NCBI GenBank assembly: GCA_049700035.1
Contig: JBNAWC010000007.1
Coordinates: 1-40,071, forward strand
Direction of reading: 5' to 3'
DNA from: JAVZLQ01 sp049700035
GTDB lineage: Archaea; Thermoproteota; Bathyarchaeia; Bathyarchaeales; Bathycorpusculaceae
DNA: 40,071 nucleotides
A program made the position numbers and the translations under genes. Below are positions 8,188-15,662 of the stretch, one piece after another. A model generated the notes under the pieces. It had not been told where the DNA came from. It searched no databases and saw only the letters and a list, made by a program, of their open reading frames with translations. The first letter of the stretch is position 1. Every line of letters begins with the position of its first letter.

Positions 8188-9534
8188 TTGAAGTGCGATT
8201 TAATTTTGAGCAATACGAAAGCCTACATTGAAAATGAAATAGTGGATTGTAGCATTGCCTTGGAAGGCGGCAAAATTGTTAGGGTAGGCAAAGAATCGCA
8301 AATGCCGAAAGCTGAAATGAAGATGGATTTGAAGGGGCTGCTTGTTTTGCCAGGACTAATTGATGTTCATGTGCATCTGCGTGATGAAGGAAAAGCCTAC
8401 AAAGAAGACTTTTACAGTGGCACGGCTGCGGCGGCTGCCGGTGGAATAACGACGGTTTTAGATATGCCGAATAATGAGCCTGTTACTATGAGTGCTGAGG
8501 CGTTGAAAAATCGTATGGAAAAGGCAGGGGATAGCATTTTGGTTAATGTTGGCTTTTATTCTGAGTTCCCGAAGCGTTTGGATGAAATAAAGGAGATTGT
8601 TGATGTTGGTGCTGTGGCGTTTAAGCTTTTTATGATTGAACAGGTTGGGGGCTTAAATGTTGGGGATGACGCTTCTTTGGCTGAGGCGTTTAGGATTTTA
8701 GGTAGGATGGGGATGTTGGTTGCCGTTCACGCTGAGGATGGGGCAATGGTAAAGGCGGTTGAGCACAAATTAAAGAGCACCAAGCGTAATGATGTTGAAG
8801 CTTTTCTTGAGGCGCATTCTGAAAAAGCGGAACAGAACGCTATAAAACGGCTCTTAAACATTGTTAGGCAGGTGCGTAATAAAATTCACATTTGTCACGT
8901 GAGCACAAAAGCGGGACTTGAGGCAATACGGGAAGGAAAAAGATCCATGCTGCCTATAACATGCGAGGTGACTCCGCATCACCTTTTCTTATCTGATGAG
9001 GATTTAAGGCGCATTGGTGCCTTGGCATTAACTGTGCCTCCAGTTAGGGAGAAGATTCATGCAGGGGCTCTTTGGATGGGAATAAAGGAGGGTGTGGTTG
9101 ATGTTGTAGCTTCGGATCATGCTCCGCATGCTTTGGCGGAGAAGGTGTCGGATGTTGTTTGGAATGTTAAGACTGGTGTGGTTGGTTTGGAGACGATGTT
9201 GCCGCTTTTGCTTACTGAAGTTAATCGTGGGATTTTGGCTTTACAAGATGTTGTTAGGCTTATGGCGGAGAATCCCGCTAAAATTTTTGGTTTAAAGGGG
9301 CGTGGCTTTTTGGGTGAGGGAAAAAGCGCTGACTTGACTGTAATCGATTTGAAAAGTGAGGGAAAGATTGACGCTTCAAAGTTTCATTCTAAAGCCAAGT
9401 TTTCACCTTTTGATGGGTGGCGGTTTAAGGGAAAGCCAGTCAAAACTTTTGTAAATGGCAAGTTAGTTATGGATGATGGGGAAATTGTCGGTAGTGCTGG
9501 AAGTGGAAGAGTCTTGCGGAGAGAATTGCCTTGA
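8188..9534 (+). CDS. pyrC: Dihydroorotase
   Basis: This amidohydrolase closes carbamoyl aspartate to dihydroorotate, the third step of pyrimidine synthesis. It shows the metal-binding DVHVHLRDEG near residue 59, the substrate segment MPNNEP, the later histidines in ICHVSTKAGLEAIR and CEVTPHHLFLSDED, and the last metal ligand in VVASDHAPH. Length (448) fits the type I family. The start is TTG 8188. The TGA stop overlaps the TTG start of the next gene, so the two are translationally coupled. Codons are G/T-ending, like the CBS genes before it. Confidence 0.93.
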   Translation: MKCDLILSNTKAYIENEIVDCSIALEGGKIVRVGKESQMPKAEMKMDLKGLLVLPGLIDVHVHLRDEGKAYKEDFYSGTAAAAAGGITTVLDMPNNEPVTMSAEALKNRMEKAGDSILVNVGFYSEFPKRLDEIKEIVDVGAVAFKLFMIEQVGGLNVGDDASLAEAFRILGRMGMLVAVHAEDGAMVKAVEHKLKSTKRNDVEAFLEAHSEKAEQNAIKRLLNIVRQVRNKIHICHVSTKAGLEAIREGKRSMLPITCEVTPHHLFLSDEDLRRIGALALTVPPVREKIHAGALWMGIKEGVVDVVASDHAPHALAEKVSDVVWNVKTGVVGLETMLPLLLTEVNRGILALQDVVRLMAENPAKIFGLKGRGFLGEGKSADLTVIDLKSEGKIDASKFHSKAKFSPFDGWRFKGKPVKTFVNGKLVMDDGEIVGSAGSGRVLRRELP

Positions 9535-10016
9535 AGTTTATTGCTGATGGAATGCTTGGGAAGTTGACGCGTTGGCTTCGCATGTTAGGGCATAATGTGA
9601 AGTATTCGAATAAGCTTGATGATGCGCAGTTGATGACTATAGCCAAAAAGGAGCGTAGAATTTTGCTCACAAGAGATTTGGAGCTTTATCAGCAAGCAAC
9701 TGCCAAAGGTGTTAACGCTTTTTATTTGGAAGGGACAAATGAGGCTGAAAGGCTTGCGCAATTAGCGAAAAGATATAAGATTTCATTGGATATAGACCTA
9801 AAGGTTTCGCGTTGCCCAAAATGTAACGCGCGTGTAAAGCCTGTTCCAAAAGAAAGTGTAGAAGGTAAAGTTGAGGAGACCACCTTCAAATTTTACGATG
9901 AGTTTTGGCAGTGCCCAAAGTGTGGACAAGTTTATTGGCAAGGTGCTCACTGGACAAGGATAAGGAAGACTCTTGAAGAAGCAAAAGAAATTTTGATAGA
10001 AACAGAACAAAAGTAG
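9531..10016 (+). CDS. Mut7-C RNase domain protein (PIN-like) with zinc ribbon
   Basis: The first 80 residues form a PIN-like Mut7-C domain: MKFIADGMLGKLTRWLRMLG with the early Asp, then a central RRILLTRDLEL with a second Asp. The C-terminal half is a zinc ribbon, CPKC (about residue 97) and CPKCGQVYWQGAHW (about 131). Such archaeal proteins are predicted RNases; substrates are unknown. The TTG start overlaps the dihydroorotase stop. The gene converges on rpoK with a 9-base gap. Confidence 0.85.
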   Translation: MKFIADGMLGKLTRWLRMLGHNVKYSNKLDDAQLMTIAKKERRILLTRDLELYQQATAKGVNAFYLEGTNEAERLAQLAKRYKISLDIDLKVSRCPKCNARVKPVPKESVEGKVEETTFKFYDEFWQCPKCGQVYWQGAHWTRIRKTLEEAKEILIETEQK

Positions 10017-10025
10017 CTGAGCTGT

Positions 10026-10265
10026 TTATTCTTCTCCTTCTAAAAGCCACTTTAATGGGATATCTTGATAGGTGCCGTCTGGCAGCACGCGTCTAATGGT
10101 TATTGGCAGTATTCCAGCTTCAAGCTCTTTTAATGCTATGTCTATTGGACTTGAGAAGCCTTCTAAAACGTCAACGAGTATTGGAGCGCCCATTGATATT
10201 TGTAGGGCCCTAGCGCCGACTATCCTAGCCCTTTCAAAGCGTGTAAGTTTGGGTGGACCTATCAA
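10026..10265 (-). CDS. rpoK: DNA-directed RNA polymerase subunit K (Rpb6 homologue)
   Basis: This is RpoK, which clamps the RNA polymerase assembly and corresponds to the conserved part of eukaryotic Rpb6. LTRFERARIVGARALQISMG and PITIRRVLPDGTY are hallmark segments, and the 79-residue length is a little longer than the minimal core. The likely start is TTG 10265; there is no ATG between it and the in-frame stop just upstream. It follows the thermosome gene by 27 bases on the same strand, so it probably lies at the end of that transcript. Confidence 0.92.
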   Translation of the reverse strand: MIGPPKLTRFERARIVGARALQISMGAPILVDVLEGFSSPIDIALKELEAGILPITIRRVLPDGTYQDIPLKWLLEGEE

Positions 10266-10292
10266 GATTTTCTTCTCTTTTTTGGACGTTTT

Positions 10293-11927
10293 CTAATACT
10301 CTCCAGCACCTTCTGGCATGCCTTTCGGAGGTGTTGGAGTCTTCATCTTTCCAGCTGCGATTATGTCATCAATCTTCAGTATCATCGAAGCCGCTTCTGT
10401 TGCTGATTTGATAATCTGTTTTTTAACGGCTAAAGGCTCAAAAACTCCAGCAGCCGCCATGTCTTGAACCTTTCCAGAAAGCACTTCAATGCCAGCCCAG
10501 ACCTCGCCTTTCTCATGACGAGCCCTAAGTTCCGAAAGCACGTCAATTGGGTCTAGGCCGGCGTTTTCTGTTAGTGTTACTGGAACAGCTTCTAGGGCTT
10601 CTGCGAAGCTTTTAACGGCGAGTTGCTCTCGTCCAGGCAGTGTTTCAGCGTACTTCTTGAGGATTCTTGAGATTTCAAGTTCTGGCGCTCCACCTCCAGC
10701 AAGTATTTTTGGCTCTTCGATAACGTCTTTAACGACGCAGAGTGCGTCATGCAGAGACCTATCTGCTTCGTCCACTATGCGTTCTGTGCCGCCTCTTATC
10801 AGTATTGTAACGGCTCTTGGGTGTTTGCAGCCTTCTATGAAGGTCATTTTGTCGTCGCCTATTTTGCGTTCTTCAACTAGGCTTGCGTAGCCAAGGTCTG
10901 CTGGACTCATGTCATCAATGTTCGTGATTATTTTTCCACCAGTGGCCTTTGCAAGCTTCTCCATATCAGACTTTTTGATGCGGCGGACAGCCAAAATTCC
11001 GTTCCTAGCCAAGAAGTGTTGTGCCATGTCGTCTATGCCCTTTTGGCAGAGAACAACGTTTGCGCCTACTGCAACAAGCTTGTCAACCATGTTTTTCAGC
11101 ATTTCTTCCTCCTGTTTGAGGAATGCCTCCATCTGCTCTGGACTTTCAATGTTGATTTTTGCGTCAAATTCTGTCTTCTCAATTTCTAGGGAAGCGTCAA
11201 GCAAGGCAATTTTCGCGTTTTCCACACGCTTTGGCATTCCAGAATGCACAACTTCCTTGTCTAAAACTATGCCTTGAATAAGCCTTGTATCTCTTAGAGA
11301 TTCGCCTGGTTTCTTCTCGACTTTCACGTCGTCAACGTCCACCTTGTATTTGCCGTTTTCTTTTTCCGCAACCTCGAGAATCGCCTTTACTGCTAAATCG
11401 GCTAAGTATTCGCGGTGTTCGGCGACAAGTTTGCTTGCCATGGAGGTCATTGCAGCCATTTTCGCGTATTCCTGGGTTTTTGCGCCAACTTTTATGGCTA
11501 TTTCGTCGAGAATCTCAAGTGCTTTTTCAGAGGCTTTCTTGTAGCCGTCGATTATTATTGTTGGGTGAATGTTTTTGCCAATAAGTTCTTCAGCCTTGTT
11601 AAGCAGTTCGCCAGCAATTATAACCGCTGTTGTTGTTCCATCCCCAGCCTCGTTGTCTTGCGTTTTTGCAACTTCAACCATCATTTTTGCGGCTGGGTGT
11701 TGAACGTCCATCTCGTCAAGAATTGTGCGCCCATCACTTGTTATCGTGACGTCGCCGAAGCTGTCAACGAGCATTTTATCCATACCTTTTGGTCCGAGAG
11801 AACTTTTAACGGTTTCAGCTACAATTCGCGCAGCCATTATATTCGCGTGTTGCGCTTCTCTACCTCTGCTTCGGCTTGAACCTTCCTTCAATATTAAAAC
11901 TGGAACTCCACCAGCTTGTGTTGACAA
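10293..11927 (-). CDS. thsA: Thermosome subunit (group II chaperonin)
   Basis: This is a CCT-type ATP-dependent protein-folding subunit of 544 residues. The ATP-binding and hydrolysis motifs are present: SLGPKGMDKMLVD, TSDGRTILDEM, GDGTTTAVI and the later GGGAPELEIS. The C-terminus is short (KGMPEGAGEY) and lacks the long GGM tail of some paralogues. The start is TTG 11927 with a strong GGAGGAGGTT. A TATA element at 11972-11986 gives it its own promoter. It precedes rpoK. Only one thermosome gene is seen here; hetero-oligomer partners may be elsewhere. Confidence 0.95.
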   Translation of the reverse strand: MSTQAGGVPVLILKEGSSRSRGREAQHANIMAARIVAETVKSSLGPKGMDKMLVDSFGDVTITSDGRTILDEMDVQHPAAKMMVEVAKTQDNEAGDGTTTAVIIAGELLNKAEELIGKNIHPTIIIDGYKKASEKALEILDEIAIKVGAKTQEYAKMAAMTSMASKLVAEHREYLADLAVKAILEVAEKENGKYKVDVDDVKVEKKPGESLRDTRLIQGIVLDKEVVHSGMPKRVENAKIALLDASLEIEKTEFDAKINIESPEQMEAFLKQEEEMLKNMVDKLVAVGANVVLCQKGIDDMAQHFLARNGILAVRRIKKSDMEKLAKATGGKIITNIDDMSPADLGYASLVEERKIGDDKMTFIEGCKHPRAVTILIRGGTERIVDEADRSLHDALCVVKDVIEEPKILAGGGAPELEISRILKKYAETLPGREQLAVKSFAEALEAVPVTLTENAGLDPIDVLSELRARHEKGEVWAGIEVLSGKVQDMAAAGVFEPLAVKKQIIKSATEAASMILKIDDIIAAGKMKTPTPPKGMPEGAGEY

Positions 11928-11971
11928 ATCAGATAACCTCCTCCGTGCGTCTCAATGAGAAACATCATTAC

Positions 11972-11986
11972 AATATAAATTTTTCT
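11972..11986 (-). promoter_or_regulatory. TATA/BRE promoter of the thermosome gene
   Basis: Read on the minus strand this is GAAAAATTTATATTG: an A-rich BRE followed by a TATA box, 45-59 bases upstream of the TTG start. Initiation about 25 bases downstream would leave a leader carrying the GGAGGAGG ribosome-binding site. Confidence 0.55.
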
Positions 11987-12019
11987 AAAAGGATAGCCTA
12001 AAGTTAGATTCTGTCAACC

Positions 12020-12982
12020 CTAAATCGGCTTAAGCACGGTTTTAAAGCCAGTCCCAGTGAGAACCACCAAAGCGTCGCTGCCTTCTGATGCTTCACCACT
12101 CTCAAGTTGCTTCTTGTAGGCAGCGTAAGCAACTGCGGAGCTTGGTTCGACAAAGAAGCCTTTTCTTGCAAGTTCCAAGAAGGCGTCAGATATCTCTTTT
12201 TCCTCAACCAAAACGGCGTCGCCATTAGCTTCTTTCAAACTTTTAATCATAACGTCTAGGAGTGGCGGGTTGACGCTAACCAAGGCGTCTGCAATGGAAC
12301 TTATCCTTTTAGGCGGAGTGTAAGGCGAATTTTTGATTTTGTGGTATAGGGGCGAAACTTGTCTTGTTTGGCAAGCCACAATTTTGGGCATAGCCTCGAC
12401 CATGCCAGAATCGAGTAAATGCTTGAAACCGTCTATAACGCCTAAAAGGAGGGTTCCAGCGGAAACCGGCAAGTAAATCCTTTCTGGAACATGCCACTTC
12501 AACTGTTCGGCAATTTCGTATGCAAGGCTCCTTATTCCATCTCTGAAAAGTGGATGAAGAATGTGTCCCACATAGATCTTGCCGCGTTCAGTCTTTCGCG
12601 CTTCCTCAGCCACTCTGCTACGGCTACCAGAAACTTTCGCAACTTCAGCGCCATAAAATTTTATCTGGTTAAACTTTGGTCCGGAAACATTTTCTGGAAC
12701 GTAAATTTTCGCTTTTAGCCCAGCGCATGCAGCGTAAGCCGCAATTGAGGCGCCAGCGTTGCCAGAAGAATCTTCAGAGATATAGCCTCCAGCTTTTTTG
12801 ATTAGTTTGTGCAGAGCGGATATTAGTACTGTGAAGCCTCTATCTTTGAATGAACCAGTTGGATTAAGATTTTCAAGCTTGAAGTGCACATTTCTGGAAA
12901 ATTTGACAATGGGTGTCCAGCCTTCGCCCAAAGTTATTATGCTTCTGCTATCCACGTATGGGAAAACTTCACGTAGCGCCAT
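12020..12982 (-). CDS. thrC: Threonine synthase (main part; gene is frameshifted near its 5' end)
   Basis: This PLP enzyme converts O-phosphohomoserine to threonine. GEGWTPIVKFS, the PLP lysine in NPTGSFKDRG, SEDSSGNAGASIAAYAA and the late VEPSSAVAYAA are typical. As written it begins at ATG 12982 and would lack the N-terminal zinc-ribbon region, which is found in another frame just upstream (12937-13128). The minus-strand sequence around 12965 reads GTGAAGTTTTCCCATACG; adding one T to the T run gives VKFFPYVDSRSI and joins the two frames. I therefore think the real gene is 12020-13128 (about 369 residues). The family as a whole includes other phospho-beta-eliminating PLP enzymes, so the substrate is not certain. 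Confidence 0.85.
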   Translation of the reverse strand: MALREVFPYVDSRSIITLGEGWTPIVKFSRNVHFKLENLNPTGSFKDRGFTVLISALHKLIKKAGGYISEDSSGNAGASIAAYAACAGLKAKIYVPENVSGPKFNQIKFYGAEVAKVSGSRSRVAEEARKTERGKIYVGHILHPLFRDGIRSLAYEIAEQLKWHVPERIYLPVSAGTLLLGVIDGFKHLLDSGMVEAMPKIVACQTRQVSPLYHKIKNSPYTPPKRISSIADALVSVNPPLLDVMIKSLKEANGDAVLVEEKEISDAFLELARKGFFVEPSSAVAYAAYKKQLESGEASEGSDALVVLTGTGFKTVLKPI

Positions 12983-13128
12983 AAACTGTGGCGTTTTCTT
13001 AGAATTAATTTGGTTTCAAAGTTCATGTGCACATGAACAGTGAGCGGGCTTCCACATAAGGAACATTTGAACTCTAGAGGATTGGTCGAGGGGTGCTTGC
13101 ATTTTGAACATTCAATTGTATAACTCAT
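12937..13128 (-). pseudogene. thrC: N-terminal zinc-ribbon part of threonine synthase, other frame
   Basis: This encodes MSYTIECSKCKHP, a second CSLCG pair, then KRHSLWRYVKF. A CxxC zinc ribbon followed by LWRY and FPYVD is the normal beginning of archaeal threonine synthases. The last residues after VKF are shadow, because the true frame changes at the TTTT run near 12965. GGCGCC lies upstream of ATG 13128, without a clear Shine-Dalgarno sequence. Confidence 0.8.
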
Positions 13129-13235
13129 GTTGGCGCCTCTATTGTCTTATTTTGGATATTAGTAGATAAACGGATTTGTTTGCATTTTCAAAACTTAAAT
13201 ATGTAGAGTTTTAAACTTTAGGTGAGGCGGAAAAC

Positions 13236-15029
13236 TTGAACTTGTTCATATGGCTTTTAATATGGGCTTTCGTATGGTACATTCCAATTCCGCCGAGAAA
13301 ATCCAGCTGGAAATCTCCCGCCAGATTTGTTTCACTCTTTTTAGGGCTATTCATTTTCTTTGTAATTCAGTTTTCACGTACACCCTTGAGCATTTTCGTA
13401 TACACGCTAATATTTACGCGGGGTTTTGTAGCACTTGTTGAATCAGCATTTTCCATAAAACGTTTAGAAGAGGAAAGCACAACTGAACACCTTTATTACC
13501 AACATCGCCGTGTTCCATTAAAATTGTCCCCGAAAGTTAGAGGAAAAATCATTGCCGCCCTATTTCTGATATATTTGCTTTCAGTTTCGTTAGCTGTTGT
13601 TTTCTGGCAAGTTCAAAGGGTGGCAAACGCCGCTTACTTCAACAGTTTCATAACGTTTAAGGGTTCAGAGTTTCCCTTCGACAGGGAAATTCCAGATGAC
13701 ATGGTTCGTCTAGTCACGAAGGAGTTAGCTGTATCAATTGCGCGTAGGCACATGTCAGAATTTGGCAGTAACATGCGCGTCTTGGACTGTCACATAACAA
13801 AATCTCCGGAGGGGAAGCTTGTTTGGGTTGCAGTTATAGGCTCGACAAACGTTTTGGCGGAAAACTATGTTAAAGGATTCGTCATAGTGGATGCTATGGA
13901 CCCAGCTGCACCACCAAAAACTTTGCATATAGAGTTTGCTGTTGGAGAAAACTTGTGGTGGGATCACAACATTCACTACCGCTCTTATATGGCGGACACG
14001 TCGCAAAGTTATGGCGTAGCGTATGCAACATGGAACTTGACGACAAACGAAACACTTTACGTTTTAACACGTTACAACGTCGGATTTGACCTAATAAAGA
14101 GGTACGAAAAGCCTATAATCTATGATTCGCAGGGCGATTTGAGATACGACGGAAACGATTTGTCAGTTGTTCCTTACTGGATTACGCAAGTTTATGATGA
14201 GAATTGGCTTGAAGACATGATAAACGAGATGGGTTGCTTCCGAAGGGGAGAAGGCTTTGACTATTGGGCTGGAGGCTTCTTGTGGATAATACCTCCGAGC
14301 CGTGAGCGTTTCCAAATGACGGAGGACACACGCTACGTTTTGGACCCAGAAACAAGAGACATGGTGGCGCTTGTTTGCGTGAACCCTTATGGAAACCAGA
14401 GAACGTTGGCTGGCGTCTTCAAAGCCACGCGGGACGGCATATTCTTTTATGATTACAAGTTGCAAAATTACATATCTGGCATGACGGCAGAAGATATTGT
14501 GGAGGGAAAATTGCCAAAGCCAGCCGCTGGAATTTACTACGCAGAGATGCCCCTTCTATACCCAGTTAACGTTTCAAACGCTTATAGGCTTGCATGGTAT
14601 GTGCCGATTTACTGGCGCGAAGGCACAAACGAACCAGATGAAACCATTTACTTGGCTGGTTTCGCAATAGTTGACGCTTTGGAGACAAGTAAAGTGGTAA
14701 TAAACATGATGACTGAGGGATTAACAAGCACACAACTGGTGAGCAAAACACGACTAGACTTCCTAAAGCTTTTCGGAGCCATAACATACACTGAACTCCA
14801 CGAGACTGTACGCGATAAATACGAGTATGTTGAGGATGGAACGACGCACATAGTTTTACAATTATACAACGCAACTTACCAGTGGGTTGAAGCAACACCG
14901 AAAGACTTGCCAACAACACAGTGGAATGAGTTAATAGCAACGAAAAGCGGAGACAACGTTACCATGCGCGTCGAACAGAGAAGAGAGAAGTGGATAATAA
15001 TCGAGTTTGACAATTTGAATATTCCATGA
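13236..15029 (+). CDS. Membrane-anchored 597-residue protein of unknown function
   Basis: I do not recognise this family. Three hydrophobic segments lie at about 3-18, 30-65 and 108-130, then a domain of about 460 residues follows, probably outside the cell, with NxT/S sites (NLTTNET, NVSN, NATYQ). That domain seems to hold two related halves, since VKGFVIVDAMDP (about residue 213) and LAGFAIVDALET (about 470) look alike, each after a strand-rich WVAVIG- or WYVPIYW-like stretch. It is rich in Trp and Tyr. TTG 13236 is preceded by a strong AGGTGAGG, and CTTAAATATG near 13194 could be the TATA box. It stands alone between minus-strand genes. Confidence 0.75.
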   Translation: MNLFIWLLIWAFVWYIPIPPRKSSWKSPARFVSLFLGLFIFFVIQFSRTPLSIFVYTLIFTRGFVALVESAFSIKRLEEESTTEHLYYQHRRVPLKLSPKVRGKIIAALFLIYLLSVSLAVVFWQVQRVANAAYFNSFITFKGSEFPFDREIPDDMVRLVTKELAVSIARRHMSEFGSNMRVLDCHITKSPEGKLVWVAVIGSTNVLAENYVKGFVIVDAMDPAAPPKTLHIEFAVGENLWWDHNIHYRSYMADTSQSYGVAYATWNLTTNETLYVLTRYNVGFDLIKRYEKPIIYDSQGDLRYDGNDLSVVPYWITQVYDENWLEDMINEMGCFRRGEGFDYWAGGFLWIIPPSRERFQMTEDTRYVLDPETRDMVALVCVNPYGNQRTLAGVFKATRDGIFFYDYKLQNYISGMTAEDIVEGKLPKPAAGIYYAEMPLLYPVNVSNAYRLAWYVPIYWREGTNEPDETIYLAGFAIVDALETSKVVINMMTEGLTSTQLVSKTRLDFLKLFGAITYTELHETVRDKYEYVEDGTTHIVLQLYNATYQWVEATPKDLPTTQWNELIATKSGDNVTMRVEQRREKWIIIEFDNLNIP

Positions 15030-15043
15030 TGGTGATTGCGCCT

Positions 15044-15547
15044 TTAATAAACTGACACCTTGGCTACGCCATTAACATTCAGAAATTTTGGGATAAGCTC
15101 GCCTGGAATCTTCTTCTCAACAATTAACGTAAGCTTCGGCTCTGGAGAAAGTTCAGGGTCATCTACAATTGCTTGACGAATGCTTAAGCCGTTCTCAGCC
15201 AATATCAGGGCTGAATTAGCCAGTATTCCGGGCGTTCTCGCGTCTACTGGCGTTATTTCCAAGACTCCGAAGTTTAGGTGCTTTGCGATTTCTTTTAGGG
15301 AGTGCCCGGCGTTTCGCAATCCCTCAAAAATTTGGCGGAGTTCACGGTTTGCGTTAATAGCCTTCAAAGTCTCGTTTACTGTTCGCCTATCTACGCCAGC
15401 AACCCGCGCCACACGGATTGGTGGAATCTCAATTTCGTTGAGAAATATCTTCGTTTTTCTTACGCTTAAGCCATTTTCCACTAGAACGCGGGCAACCTTT
15501 AGTCTTTCTGGGTGGTTTTCGAGGTATTTTTTGATGGTGTTCCACAT
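15044..15547 (-). CDS. HTH/ACT-domain transcription regulator, TrpY-like
   Basis: The first 100 residues are helical with an HTH-like segment (IPPIRVARVAGVDRRTVNETL); the last 75 form an ACT-like amino-acid-binding domain (LEITPVDARTPGILANSA through KLTLIVEKKIPG). This is the arrangement of predicted archaeal regulators of amino acid metabolism, of which TrpY of Methanothermobacter (tryptophan-responsive repressor) is the known example. I chose ATG 15547 (MWNTIKKYLE): GAAGGA stands upstream, and the longer TTG 15580 start would swallow a TGTACA site. It is divergent from trpB2 with three palindromic sites between, which suggests that it controls itself and trpB2. Orthology to TrpY is inferred. 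Confidence 0.75.
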   Translation of the reverse strand: MWNTIKKYLENHPERLKVARVLVENGLSVRKTKIFLNEIEIPPIRVARVAGVDRRTVNETLKAINANRELRQIFEGLRNAGHSLKEIAKHLNFGVLEITPVDARTPGILANSALILAENGLSIRQAIVDDPELSPEPKLTLIVEKKIPGELIPKFLNVNGVAKVSVY

Positions 15548-15562
15548 GTTCTGATTTCCTTC

Positions 15563-15570
15563 ATGTACAT
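15563..15570. promoter_or_regulatory. Palindrome ATGTACAT, candidate operator of the ACT-domain regulator
   Basis: A perfect 8-base palindrome with TGTACA at its centre, the sequence known as the TRP box of Methanothermobacter TrpY. It lies 16 bases upstream of the regulator's preferred start, close to where transcription would begin if TATTTATACTT (about 15583-15593, minus strand) is its TATA box, so it could allow self-repression. Confidence 0.5.
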
Positions 15571-15608
15571 TTTTGCGCAATAAAGTATAAATACGTTCGT
15601 GTGTTCAG

Positions 15609-15626
15609 ATGTATACTAATATACAT
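15609..15626. promoter_or_regulatory. Inverted repeat ATGTATA-CTAA-TATACAT, candidate operator of trpB2
   Basis: Two perfect 7-base arms flank a 4-base spacer. It lies 37-54 bases upstream of the trpB2 start, at the likely start of transcription if AGTATAAATA (about 15585-15594) is the TATA box. A further half-site, GTACA, is at 15641-15645. It resembles the TGTACA site at 15563, so a single regulator may bind all of them. Confidence 0.5.
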
Positions 15627-15662
15627 AAAAGAACAAAAAAGTACATATAGGAGCTGAAAAGA

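Noticed and set aside
7470..8213. Minus-strand open frame of 247 codons within the third CBS gene
   Set aside because: It lies wholly opposite a clear four-CBS protein and has no recognisable domain.
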